Positions 48,752 to 61,200 of a DNA stretch of 64,000 nucleotides are shown here, piece by piece. Position 1 is the stretch's first letter; every line of letters starts with the position of its first letter. The notes under the pieces were generated by a model. The model saw only the letters and a list, made by a program, of their open reading frames with translations, ran no database searches and was not told where the DNA came from. The DNA is from Denticeps clupeoides (Eukaryota; Chordata; Actinopteri; Clupeiformes; Denticipitidae): the NCBI RefSeq assembly GCF_900700375.1, contig NC_041707.1:33066764-33130763 (forward strand), in the 5' to 3' direction. The translations under genes were made by a program, and so were the position numbers.

Positions 48752-49351
48752 ATGCATTGTCGTGTCCAAGATCACTTCACATTCCTGGAGATCATTGGAC
48801 GTGGGGCTTTTGCCAAAGTGTACAAGGTATGAAGAATTTTGTTTTCAATTTACATTGTCCAGGAGATGTGACTAAAACTACAGTCCACATATACATTTTT
48901 ATAATAAGTAAAATAACAGGAAAAGGGAATTTCATGCAAAATAATCTGCCTTTCAGTACCAAAATATTGTATTTTATACAATATTTTATACAAACATTGT
49001 ATTTTTATATTTTCTTGCAAAGGATGCATAAAATGAGTTAATAATGCTTTATTAGTTTAGTTTTCTTGCAAAGGATGCATAAAATGAGTTAATAATGCTT
49101 TATTTTTAAGGTGGATGTGGCCAAAAACTTTTTAAAGGTGATTAATCACCAAAGCAATTCACAAATAATAAAAAGAAAAGAACGAGTTTATTCCAATGTA
49201 CTTTCTATGAATAGATGTTTTGCTTTTGTGTTGAGTGTGTAGAACAACAGCTGATGCTTTTCTGTGCTCTTTACGCTGCAGGCTAAGAAGCACCACACTA
49301 ACGAGCTTGTGGCCATCAAAGCCTTGTTTGTTGAAGGTGAGTAAGAGAGAG

Positions 49352-49401
<50 letters not shown>

Positions 49402-50900
49402 TCATTTGTATTTAACCAGGACCCAACACAACATTAGTGTTTTGGTCCATATGCAAATTTACAAGTGCACTGAGTTGGTAGCAGATTGTATGTGTATTTA
49501 ATGTTATTGTGTTGTCTGTCATTCAGCAGCTTATGCCCAAAAATCCCATCAGGAAGTACGCCTGATGATGGAGTGCGACCATGAAAACCTGATCAAGTTT
49601 CATGGCGCCTACTTGCAGTAAGCAGTGTGGAGGGTGGGACGGGACGGGGCTGGGTTTGATGTTATACCTGCTTACAATGAACACAATAGAACATCCAGAG
49701 CTGTTGCCCACAGCTGAAGAGTTTCTGTCTCTTAAACCTTATGACTGGGTTTCATCATTTGTTTTTCTTCTTTAGGGAGCATGGAAAGAAAACACTATTC
49801 ATCGCCATGGAGTTCTGTGGTGGAGGCTCCCTCCCTAACATTTATAAAGGTAGCACTGCAGCACCGTTCAGTGTATTAACTTCTCCTGTGTATTTAGGGT
49901 GGCGTTTCATGTTTTGCATTGTTTTCTGGACAGATTTGGGGGCATTCAAAGAAGACGAGACTGCCTTTGTCTGCCGGGAGGTCTTACAGGTAACAACACA
50001 ACTCCTCCACTTTAACACAAATAAACCTATATGTTTGCAGATGTGTATGTGATGTACTTCCTTTTTGCATCCACCAGGGGCTACAGTTTCTCCATTGCAA
50101 CGGCATCCTACACCGCGACATAAAGGTATCTCATGACATACGATCACACAATCTGAAAGTTATTAGGCTTCTTTACACTGAGAGGCCAGGTGTATTTTCA
50201 CAGAATAGCATTTATTACAAATATACTGTTATTCTAACCTATTAGTGTCTGTGTGTTGGTCCACAGGGAGACAATGTCCTGGTTAATGATGCCGGAGATG
50301 TGAAGATCTGTGAGTACTGACTTCCAGAAACAAGTTATTTTACCACTTCCTGTGTAGATCAAGAAAGAAGCTGGGTGAAGAAGATTGTTTTGTGGGTGAA
50401 GAAGATTGTTTTTATCTCTTTCTGCAGGCGATCTGGGTTTGGCAGCAAGATCGACGGACTCCATTGCGACATTAAAGAGTAGTGGAACACTCAATTGGTA
50501 AATTTATTTTAAAGTCAAAAATTCATCCTTGTGTCTGTGTTGTGTATGTCACTGTGCTCACTTCTCTTCCTGTGTGTGTGACTTCATACAGGATGGCCCC
50601 CGAAGTCATCTGTGCCAAGATGAATGGGGGTTATGATGAGAAATGCGACATTTGGTCGCTGGGAATGATGGCCGCTGAGGTTGCTAAAGCCGAAGTTCCC
50701 TTCCGCAACATGAGCTGCAGCTGGTACATACACACACACTCATAATCACAAACACATAGCCATACCCACATTAACAGCAGAGTTAATGGATGTGTAAGTA
50801 AAGCATACATTCTGTCTGTTTGTGTTTCAGGATTTTTGCCAATAATACCTTTGCATTCTGGGACCTGAAAGAAGTATATTGGTGAATGTTTTCTTCATTG

Positions 50901-50941
<41 letters not shown>

Positions 50942-51706
50942 GAAGAGTGTAATTATACCAGATGGTTCTTTTTTCAGGTCTAGGGAATTCAAGGACTTCG
51001 TCTTCAAGGCCTTAATTCCGGATCCTGGAACACGGCCTTCTGCTAAAGAGCTGCTTATGGTAAGGAAGTGCAATTCAGAATTCATATTTTTTCATGTAAA
51101 TAAACTGCTACCAGTACTAACACTGTATGTGCATATGTGTCTGGGTGTGCACAGCATCCATTTGTTAACAGACCTCAGCTGACACCGTCTGTGATAGAAA
51201 ACCTGCTGGAGAAGCGGAAGGTAAATCTGTTGGTTCCTTTCGGTCTCACCACATAACTCCAACCATTACCCATTCCCTAATCCTGAGTCTACATGTTCCA
51301 AGAAGAATTTTGGTGAACTGTGGGTTTAACACTGAATAAGTGAAGGTTCAGTGATGATGGCTTTACAGCTGGTTTTAAATTCAGCTTTAAAACGTGTTTT
51401 TCTATGTGTATTGTTAACCTAATCTCTGGCGGTTTACAGAACCGGATGCTGGGTGGAAGCTTTCCTGCTCAGCCTGAGCAGGAAGAAGAAAAGCAGGACC
51501 TTGGGAAAGAACAGGGCCTTCATGAAGAGCCGATGCCTGTTTCTGAGGAAGAGCAGCAATCAATGTATCAGGAAGCAAAACCAGAGGGGCCATCATCTAA
51601 AAAATGTTCTTGTCGCCGTGACCAGGCCCTACGAAGAGTTCCAGCTTTCTTCAGGCGGGTCTTTAAGCACCTTTGCTGCTGCAGGTGCAGAGGTATTTCA
51701 GAGTAA
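48752..51706 (+). CDS. MAP4K/GCK-like Ser/Thr protein kinase with Cys-rich tail
   Basis: A Ste20-type kinase of 369 residues. Coding exons: 48752-48826, 49282-49336, 49527-49617, 49776-49849, 49934-49989, 50078-50125, 50267-50309, 50428-50497, 50592-50723, 50831-50881, 50978-51059, 51155-51220, 51440-51706; all in phase. The kinase domain spans about residues 9-268: glycine loop GRGAFAKV (16-23), VAIK lysine 38, MEFCGGGSL as in MAP4Ks, HRDIKGDN (Asp131), metal motif DLG (149-151, usually DFG), GTLNWMAPE and CDIWSLGM. The tail (282-369) is Glu/Gln-rich and then ends in a Cys/Arg cluster (KKCSCRRD ... CCCRCRGISE) that could be S-acylated. It is too short to hold the CNH domain of true MAP4Ks. 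No orthologue name is claimed. The ATG is the first in frame within the exon; the 5' UTR exon likely starts at 48556. Confidence 0.85.
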
Positions 51707-53600
51707 ATCCACCTTTGGCCTTTACCATCAGCACACTCATCTTCACTTAACCAACTTAGCATCACTCTACTGGTTAGAAGAGGTTTATGGGGAAGTGCTC
51801 AGTGCCTTCCTCCTGTGACTGGTTACCATCAAGACTATTTTTCTAAATGACACCTGACTCTTTGTAGAAACTCCATTTACATGTAACAGATTAGTAGCCG
51901 TACAGACGGGGTTGGGGGTTTGGGAGGTTGGGTGAGCTGGGACGCATTAGATAGCTTATGTTTACATGTAATAGCTAGTTTACATGTTCTTTGCTCATTT
52001 GTGTCAGCCATCTTCATCCTTAAGTCCTCTTCCCATCATTAACCAGTCACAGGAGGGAGGCACTGGGTTTTCTCTACTTCCCCTCCCCTCTCTAAACTAG
52101 TTTGTGTGATGATGAGTGAGTTTGAAGTGCAAGTGATGAAAAGCAAGTAAAGTCATGATGAGTGAGGAAGAGTAAGAATAAACAGGTAAGTGAAATAAGG
52201 ATTTGGGATATGGACTAAAGAACTATTGTTATTGTTAACTGTTATTAACTTGAGGTGTGTAGTTTTTCATGTCTGGTAGGTTGGGTCTAGGGAAACGGGT
52301 GGATTTGGTGACATGTCACCCTAAACTCACCCTGTCTCTCTGAGACCTCCAACACCCACAGGTCTTGTGCAGAGGCTCTCATTGAAGCTTCTGAAGGACA
52401 AGTGGTGAGGGATTCTGCAAAAAAACTGCAATTAATTTGACTATTTACTTATCAGATCAAAGCAATTGCTTTCTTTCCTTTTCTGGCTTTATTGTAGAAT
52501 GTGTGACTTCAGTCACAGCTTCCATGAAATGGCCCTATGAGAAAGTAAGCCTTCAGTAACCCTCACTGGTCAGTCTTAATCACATTTTAATGTTATATAC
52601 ATGGAAAAATCAGTTAAACTGATACAAACGTATCCTGTAGTTTTGAGGTGATGCTGGAGGACCCCCACCTATCAACTGCTCTACAAGCCAGACAGTCATC
52701 CTGGAGGACCAGAAGGATTAGGAGAGGCAGACTGGGACTGAGAACCACCCACCAGAACAACATGGGGTGGCATTTGGCATGCTGACTTAAACTAACAGGT
52801 ACCTATTCAATTCTCTGGAAATTCTATTTAGAAACAAGGGTTTGTAATAAAGGAAAAAGCAAAGCAGCATGAGGGCCATTAAACACAAATGGAAACAGAC
52901 AGGCCTTATCTCGGGTAAGGACCAACAGGCGAGTGTGGCAAAAAGATAAGTTAAAAATTAGTCCCAATCAGCCCAGACAAAATCGGATCATAAGGACTTG
53001 ATTCAGTGAAGTGGTGCCACCTAGTTTACCAAGGGCACTGTGGCATCACAGTCTCGATCATTTTGTGACACTGAAATTTGTTCACAGAAAGTCAGGAACA
53101 GAACATCCGCAATCAGTATGAATTCATATGGCCTGACTGTACCACTGGCCATAATTTTTCCTTTTCCTGCTACCGTTTCCCCCAGAAGCAACCAACCACC
53201 CAGTCAACCCTGAGGACCAGAAGGAGGAGGAGAGGCAGATTGGGATTGAGAACCACTCACCAGAACAACATGGGGTGGCATTTGGCCTGCTGATTAAAAC
53301 TAAGAGGTACATATTTTGTCTTGACCTGCCGTCTTTCTGCTGTGTTTATACTGATCAGGTCTGGTTTTATTTCTGACTGTGTGTTGCAGGATGTTAACCA
53401 GAGAGACACTGGTGCTCCTTCAACCTTCAGATTTTGGAAGCAACATTTTATCAATAAAGCACCAGAAGGATAGTCCAACCTACCAACCAGTGTAATATAA
53501 TACATGTATAATAAAGATATAAGACATGAATTAGTGTCTACTGATAGTTTTCTGTACTTCAGTCTTTAATTTATAATGAAAATGTTAGTAAAAAAACAGC
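51707..53600. other. 3' flank of kinase with exon-like duplicated segments
   Basis: A segment with 'gaggaccagaagga' and 'ccagaacaacatggggtggc' occurs twice (about 52690-52797 and 53190-53308), each followed by a GT donor-like site. The second copy has an acceptor (tttcccccag), stays open (NPEDQKEEERQIGIENH) and could splice in phase to an exon from 53391 ending at a stop near 53495 with AATAAA around it. No family is recognised. It could be a non-coding transcript or the tail of an unknown gene. Confidence 0.35.
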
Positions 53601-53619
53601 ACTGGGTGGGCTCATTATA

Positions 53620-54527
53620 TACACAGTGGGTACAGACCCCTCTTAAATTTTGTTAAATTGCAGCCATTTGCTAAAATCAAGTTACTTTTTACACACAGCA
53701 CCCCATACTGACAGAAAAACACAGAATTATTAACTTTTTGCAAATGTATTAACAAAGCTAAACCAAAGCTATAACTAAAATATCACGTGGTCCTAAGTGT
53801 TCAGACCCTTTGCTGTGACACTCATATATTTATCTCAGGTGCTGTTTGTTTCTCCTGATCATCCTTGACATGGTTCTACACCTTCATTTGAGTCCATTTG
53901 TGTTTGATTATACTGATTGGACTTGAATAGGAAAGCCACACCCCTGTCTATATAAGACCTTACAGCTCACAATGCATGTCAGAGAAAATGAGGATCATGA
54001 GGTCAAAACTGCCTGAAGAGCTCAGAGACAGAATTGTCGCAAGGCACAGCTCTGGTCAAGGTTACAAAAAAAATTCCGCTGCACTTAAGGTCCTTCAGTG
54101 GCCTCCATAATCCTTAAATGGAAGATGTTTGGGATGACCAGAACCCTTACTAGAGCTGGTCATCCTGCCAAACTGAGCTCTCGGTGGAGAAGAGCCTTGG
54201 TGAGAGAGGTAAAGAAGAACCCAGTCAGGGCTTTATGGCAGAGTGGCCTGACAGAAGCCTCTCCTCAGTTCAAGGCACATGAAAGCCTGCATGGAATTTG
54301 CTAAAAAATAGCAAAGATGGTGAGAAACTAGATTCTCTGGTCTGATGAGATCAAGATAGAACTTTTTTGCCTTAATTCTAAGCGGTATGTGTGGAGAAAA
54401 CCAGGCACTGCTCATCACCTGTCCAATACAGTCCCAACAGTGAAGCATGGTGGTGGCACCATTGTGTTTTGCGGCTGCAGGGACAGGACGACTGGTTGCA
54501 ATCGAGGGAAAGATGAATGCGGCACTA
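53620..54527 (+). mobile_element. Degenerate Tc1/mariner-like element, 3' truncated
   Basis: Resembles the element at 1596-2927: lead 'cctgtctatataagacc', then decayed transposase-like sequence ('aactgcctgaagagctcaga', 'tctggtctgatgagatcaag', 'agtgaagcatggtggtggca'). Many breaks are present and the 3' third is missing, with a SINE-B tail following. Confidence 0.8.
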
Positions 54528-54549
54528 TGGTAAGAGTAGCCGCATACAT

Positions 54550-54612
54550 AGAAAGTGAAGTGTTACACTGCAGCACGTCACACGGTGCACACAAAATGTG
54601 CCCTCTGCATTG
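54550..54612 (-). repeat. SINE-B 3' fragment
   Basis: On the minus strand: 'gcagagggcacattttgtgt' followed by 'gcaccgtgtgacgtgctgca' and 'cacttcactttc', matching the SINE-B tail. Confidence 0.7.
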
Positions 54613-54959
54613 TTCCGGTCACCCGGTATTTTTCCCGATCCCAGTCAGGTGTCCTGTTCTTGTAATTAAAACCTTGCTTGTTCCTGAGTCGAGTGTCCTC
54701 CCTGCACCGTGACACTTTAATTTCCTAGGAATGCCAGTGTACTAAGTGAATCAGTATTTATTTGTATGAAATGAAATCAAATGTGATAAAACGAAGGTAC
54801 CCTTGTACATTATGGGGGCTCTTTGCAAGTTGTGCTTCTCTTCGTCTCTCCTCTCAAGAGTGATATCTGTATGGCAGGGTGAAAGAAGCCTTTCCTGCAT
54901 TCACACCACAAGCGGTGTCGCTCATTTAGACAAGCCAGATTCATTTAGGAACAAAATGA

Positions 54960-55245
54960 TGTGGACTGACTAAAGATTATTTGGTCATTAAAAATTTTTT
55001 TGGCTTTGCATGGTTCAAGAAGGACATTGCATCCCAAGAAAACACCTGCTACCTACCGTTGAATTGGGTGGAGGTTCCATCATGCTTTGGGGCTGCGTGG
55101 CTAGTTCGGGGACTGAGGCTCTTATTACAGTCAAGGGTTGGATGAATTCAACCCAATACCGACAAAGTTGAAATTACGCAGAGGTTGGTTATTCCAACAA
55201 GACGGCAAAACGCGCTTCCTTGAAGCGATACATTGATGTGCCATG
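54960..55245 (+). mobile_element. Second Tc1/mariner-like transposase fragment
   Basis: Encodes remnants of a transposase core (ELGGGSIMLWGCVASSGTEA, VKGWMNSTQY, LFQQDGK). It differs from the neighbouring copy, so it derives from another Tc1-like family. No terminal repeats were found. Confidence 0.7.
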
Positions 55246-56988
55246 CTAACTGTTAAGCTGTGAATGAGACTTGTTCTTTTTTTGATGAATGATCAAGCAT
55301 TGTGGCTATGTGAATAGAATTATTGTTGTAAGAAAAATCATCGGACTGAAATTTTTATTTAGTTACGTTTAACCGAATGCTCCGCGTTTTGGGCTCAAAA
55401 GCTAGTCGTGGTTAAGACCAATAATGAGCGCCACCCTCACAATCCCACCACATAATGCGTTTTATAACTATACTTCATGATCTCAGTGAACAAACTGAAA
55501 AGTAGGTCTATAGGGATCACATGCTATTTCTACACTACCAACAACAAGCAACGTTCACAGTAAAAACACACCTGGCACACCCACAGCATCCGATATTTTC
55601 TTTCTCCTTCCTCGCGATGTCACGGTAAAATGATCAATTTATAATCACGGCATTAATCAACCTCTCCTCCATCTTGGTTTGAGGGTCTGCTTCGATGCCT
55701 TGTTTCTGGCGGTTGTGCGTTAATGCGCCACAATGCGCAGAGGTACAAGTTGGAAATCCCACTTACTACCATTGTGTCCCTGAGCAAGACAATTAACCCT
55801 AAATTGCTAAAGGGGGGGCCTGTCCCCTGTAACTACTCAAGTCGCTCTGGATAAGGGCGTCTGATAAATGCCATAAATGTAAATGTATTACAATTATAAG
55901 GTCATTACTCCATTACTATGTCTGACCAACATTTATGTTATGGCACCACAACTGCAAGTAATTACTCATTAACTGTAAGAACTCATTCAGTCTTATAACT
56001 TTCATAAAATGTATTTCTTTCTTTTTTCCATTATGGATACCCTACAGTTAATAAATCATAATTGTTAGCCAATATTTTGTGATCTGCAGTGCAATATAGA
56101 TTAGCTCCAATGTATCTGTGTAGTCATTACTTTTTGTGGCTGAAAAACGTTGGGAAAATAAACAGCACGATATGCATGATAAATGATAATGCAAATAATA
56201 AAGTTTCTTAAATGTCTTTATTAAATCAGGTCAAATATTTTGGACCCCCAGCATAAGCCATTTAAAAACAAAGTTCAAAACATCCCTTACAAAACCTCAA
56301 GCCTATAGCTGTTTGCTGATCATTTTCTCAGGGTGGAAAGGGTCACTAACGTAAGTGACCTTACCAAAGAGAGAAGTGAGGGGGCACACAGAGCTGCCCC
56401 CCCACTCTTAATGGTCCCAGGTACCCCACACCCTCCCAATGGACTGCAATCAATGGCCCAACACTCCCCCATGCTGCTTATTTCACATTAAAAGGTTCCC
56501 ATAGCATAATTTTGCGCCATGGAAGAGCACCTACCCCTCACCCTCTGAAACTGCTTCCAACTATGATGAGCAGATGAACACGTTAAAAAAAGTAAATATG
56601 GAGCCAAAAACTGAAGGCGTTGTGGCTGAAAGGCTGTAGCGGACTATACTGGAGTAAAAGTGGGGAGGACGCTACAATCCTACCCTCTTCCTACCCTGGT
56701 CTCTCGGAACAGTCATTGGAGGATTATCTGATAAACTTGAGATGCATTTTCTTTGTCCTTCTCTGGTTCTGGTCCCCTTTACAATACTGGGAGTGCCACC
56801 GGGCCTTCTGACCTTCTTCCCCTCCATTCGACAGACCAACCTTCATTCTTTTCAGTTGTGTACACACAAAGAGGTTTAAGGGGGGGAAGAAACCACCCAG
56901 CAGACAAGATGTCAGCAGGACAGGGCAGGTAGTTTAGTAATCAGCCCAGAGTTGATGCCATAGGCTCTTTTTGTAGCCCCCAACAATC
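55246..56988. other. Intergenic DNA, atxn3 3' side
   Basis: Contains a SINE-A fragment (55748-55890). The remainder is unremarkable; part of the right end is presumably the atxn3 3' UTR. Confidence 0.5.
55748..55890 (+). repeat. SINE-A fragment
   Basis: The middle and L2-type tail are present ('cttactaccattgtgtccct', 'gctctggataagggcgtctg'); the head is lost. Confidence 0.85.
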
Positions 56989-57472
56989 TCAGTGAGTGCC
57001 CTCTGTAGCTTTTGTTCCCTGGTCACTGCTACCTTCAGCCGACTCTGAGAACAAATGAACATTTCAGTTATTTGAAATATGTGGCAAAACAAACATATTC
57101 TATTCTAGTGTATTAAATAGAGATTACATATCAGAGATTTGATTCGAAAGAATGTTCAATATTTTAAGACAGAAGTTCCATAGATTTATTCCAATGTACA
57201 TTAAGTATTATTTTAATTGAATGTTTTTGCTTAAACAAAATGTACATTACATTTTTATTATTAGTAATATTAATGTATGTCATATTATTGATGTAATGTA
57301 AATTAAGAAAGACAAACAGGAGTCAAAATTAGTCATTAAAGGCAGAAATTGTAAAAAAAAGTTCAACTTTTACCTGTAGATTTACTATCCTGTGGCTGAG
57401 GTGAGGTGGGTTGAGTCTGTTGCTGGGTTTGCCTGTGTCACAAAGAATGTGTGTGTGTGTGGGGGGGGGTTA

Positions 57473-57546
<74 letters not shown>

Positions 57547-60500
57547 AGGACTTTAAGGGACTTCTTACCTGTCAAAGTAGGCTTGTCTCTTTCTGCGCAA
57601 CTCCTCGGCAGTGAGGTTCTCACTTGAGGGAGTGATCTTGGTGGCTGGCGGTGAGGCTGTTGTCACTGTTACGTTGCCCTCCTTAGGCATAATAGGTGTG
57701 CTGCTAACCGCCCCACCTGAACCTTTTACAGATGCATTGAAGTGCATTTAAAGTCATGTGGACAGTTCTATGTGCAGTAATATTTTAATAATTAAAATTA
57801 TTATTATAGCAATGCTGAGTCTTCACCTTGCATGCTGAGCTGAATGGCCCTTCGGAGGTCAGCTTCTTCGTCCTCCACCTCCAAGTCCTGTCGGCTCAGG
57901 GCCAAAGCCTTCCTCAACTCCTCATCTTCCTCATCAACCACCCCTTCCACCAGCCCCTGTCCTGTTTCAAGCGCTCGCTGTGATGATCTGTTTAATGGCA
58001 GCGAAAGTGAGTTGGGACTGTAAACTACGTGTCACAGTCAATTACATGTCATGGTCAATGGAAAACGTGTGGTCTAATGATGAAATGTAAAGCTTAAAGG
58101 TCACCTTTCATGAAAATTTCAATTTGTGACATTATTTAACATTAATAGAGTTCGCCTAGCCTGTCTATGGTCAAAGCACAAGAGTGGTGTGTCCATTCTG
58201 CTTCACTGTTCAGAGAGTTTACATGAAACGTGAATTTACATGAAACGTTACTCAACTTCCTGTCGGTGGCAAACATTGTGGTTGGTGAATGACGACGTAA
58301 TTTCCGCGATGGCCCACTCATTTCTACAGGCCTCTCTTCTCCTCATTACGCAAACTGAAACTCCTGGGGAAATCTCATTGTAGGACTGGCTAAAAGCAAT
58401 TAGGGGACTACTAAGGCCTATATAAAAGCAAAAAAAAAAAGATTCATGATTCATGAAACATGCTAGAGGAGATGAACCATTAATGTTCATGGCATAATGT
58501 AATGAGACTTCAGGGCTTATCCTGCACTGTGTTCAGTAGCATGATCACCAAAATTACTAAAACAAAACTGGCTTTATAGGGCCCTGCTCACCTTTGCCCA
58601 CTGCTTCCTTGGGCCTCATCTTCACCAATCAGCTTTGGCCTTTGTTGCTGCTGCACACGCATGATGCCGAGAATCTGCTCAGCCTCACAGTCTGGCAGGT
58701 TTCCCCGTATGACAAATATGGAATACCCTAGAAACAGGTCACCTGAGGTCATTATACCCAACCAAAGGGATTACAGTCATTGAACTTGAACAGAGGACTT
58801 AGGGTGTCCTCATTGTACACTGAAATTTAATGCAGGAATCAGGAACAAAGAATGCTCAGAAGTCTTTTAAATAAGCTTAAAATGAAATGCAGGCATGCCT
58901 TGCATGTTCAAATAACAAAATAAACCAACAAACAAATAAATAACCACTTCAGAACAATCGTTACCTTCTTGCTGTAACTGTGCCAGGAAGAGTGCCAGGT
59001 ATGTATCTGATATCAGCTCTGGTCCCGTCAACAGAGAGTTCAGATTAAACCACTAAAGCAAGTACAAATTGCATGTGAGACTTTTTTTGTACATATTTCT
59101 GAGTAAAATGACACATGAGGACCCTCCGTACGATACCTGTTGTCCAAGTTTGCGCACTGTAAACCAGTGCTCCTTGTAGTTACATATAAAGGCCTTCTCA
59201 TTTCTGAGGAAAAAAAAAAAAGGAAAAAACTCGTAAGGGTCAATAAAATATATGTACCACATTAGAAGTAGAGGTTCATAATCAGAAGCAATATATGCTA
59301 ATGAATTAATTAAATTTGAACACTAAGAGCAGACAATGCTTACATTGGGTCTATCATTAATCGCTGGTATTCTCTACTGTTGAAGAGCATTAGTTCCAAG
59401 CCCCAAACTCGCAATGCATTACTGATAACCTACACAGGGTGACAGAAAAGCGTTTAAAAACAACAACCATGCACACAACCTGCGACAATCTTCTGTGTAA
59501 CACATATCAGTTTAATTTTCTAAGCACAGACAGAAAACGGAGTTCTAGCTTTTTTCCCCCCACTAAAAAAAAATAAATAAAAAAATAAAAATTCATAATA
59601 CAGTACTGTGCAAAAGTTGTAGTAAGTAGTGAAACTATATATTTTTTGTTTCCATGTTCAACTTCAAGTGAGCTTTATTGTCACTCCAGCTACATGCATG
59701 TTAGACAGCACATAGTGAATTATTTAAACAGAGTTACATACTGACATGGAGAGTGCCTTACTGAACTATCTAAAATTGCAAAACACTTGAATAATGTATT
59801 AAATGTGAAAGTGGCAATGTCTTTTGATTTGAGGAGGAAAAAAAAAAAAAAAAAAAACTGTTGCTATCCTCCAGCTGGAAATCTGCTACAAGAACTGCAT
59901 GTTGGTCTCTCTCAAACCTTTAAACTGCTGAATGAAATTCAAGCAACAATTGTATTGCACTTCTATTAACAGTAGGATGAAAGAGTCTCTTTCTATACAC
60001 CCATCATGTAATTGGTTTAACTGGAAATAAACGTAAATCTGTTTTTGATTGTTGTTTGACCAAGTGTTCTTAGATGAGCAGTGGTTTTGCACAGCGCTTC
60101 CATAAGGTTCTCATGACAGGAGAAAATAGGAGAATATGAATGAATGAATGAATGAATGAATGAATGAATGAATGAAACCGATAAGCTTCATATGGACCAC
60201 ACAGTAGATTTAGGCGCCTTACCTGTATGGAAAAGAAGCCGCTGTCGTCCATATTGCCAGATGGTTGCTGTGGGAACAAAGGAAAAAATGGGGGGACATG
60301 CGGAATGAGCGATGCCTCTAGGACACGTTTCGGTTCGAGGGAAGCGACCTCACCTGCAGAAAGGTCCTGTACTCGTCGCTCATCACCCCACCCTCCGCCA
60401 TCCTCATGCGCTCCTCTTCGTCCAGCTGGTGCGCGATCGACGACAGGTCCACCGGCGTGAAGTACTCCCCCTGCAGCAGGTTGTTCAGGCAGTGCTGGGC

Positions 60501-60995
60501 GCATAGCGAGCCTTCTTGCTGTCGGACGACACGGCCAGATGTTATCAAAGCACTTCGGTCGACAGCAGATGTTGCGATCAGCCAAAACCACTCACGCCCG
60601 CGGCGCTAGCCCTGCTAGCAAAGCGATCGCACTCGCCGTGTCGGGCAGTGCGAGCCCCCGCCGAGCCGAATAAATTGCAAACATTGCCACAAATTGCCCG
60701 GTGCAGCGATTGCGACAGAGGCAACTGTTATGCACGGCCGGGTTTCGCCAGACTTTTCCAGATTTGCGATATGACGCTAATAGCCAGTTAGCCTAGCATG
60801 GCTAGCTTCGTACACAGAAGTTCTGCGACCTTTAATCGGCATCGTCTTAATTACAATGACAACAGCTTCGCTATAACGCGCTACTGGGGTCGCCAGCGAC
60901 CTCCGACCGCTTGAGCTTTAATTCCTCCAGCTGGTTCTCCTGTTAAAGCATTAAAAGCACCGGCAGCTTACTTTTTCGTGAAAGATGGCGTCCAT
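56989..60995 (-). CDS. atxn3: Ataxin-3, Josephin-domain deubiquitinase
   Basis: Cleaves ubiquitin chains in protein quality control; the human gene's CAG expansion causes SCA3. Exons on the minus strand: 60972-60995, 60354-60518, 60223-60267, 59344-59429, 59137-59203, 58965-59052, 58592-58727, 57827-57987, 57569-57722, 57374-57432, 56989-57044; all in phase, 346 residues. The Josephin domain starts MDAIFHEK and QEGSLCAQHC, and the catalytic triad Cys14, His119 and Asn134 falls at the same residue numbers as in human. UIM1 (EDEELRKALALSRQ, about 224) and UIM2 (EEADLRRAIQLSMQ, about 245) are intact. The polyglutamine site has only QTQQQTQPTSPQPQ. The usual C-terminal UIM3 exon was not found; the predicted end is ESAEGSSDQGTKATEGTH. 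The last exon is less certain than the rest. Confidence 0.95.
57470..57541. repeat. (CA)n microsatellite, about 36 units
   Basis: A pure dinucleotide run in the atxn3 intron that directly precedes (in gene sense) the Gln-rich exon, ending about 40 bases before its acceptor. Confidence 0.95.
58095..58412 (-). mobile_element. Element C copy 3 (shortened)
   Basis: Reverse-oriented relative of 35503-36245. On the minus strand it reads 'tagtcccctaattgc', 'caatgagatttccccaggag' and ends 'gaaaggtgacctt'. It lies in an atxn3 intron. Confidence 0.65.
60138..60178. repeat. (GAAT)n microsatellite
   Basis: About ten tetranucleotide units in the atxn3 intron downstream of the short third exon. Confidence 0.9.
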
Positions 60996-61200
60996 ATTTG
61001 AACAGTGTGAAGCAACATCCTTTGAACTTTGACTCCTTTCTGATGAACAGACTTCCAGGTCAGCCTGGCGACTCGACTGGAAACAGAATTCAACGGCGGA
61101 GGGTCGGATTGTCGCCTTAAAAGAGATAGTTGGACGCATTTAGGCTCAGTTTTAATTATGACATTTAAGCGCATATATATACACACACACACACACACAA

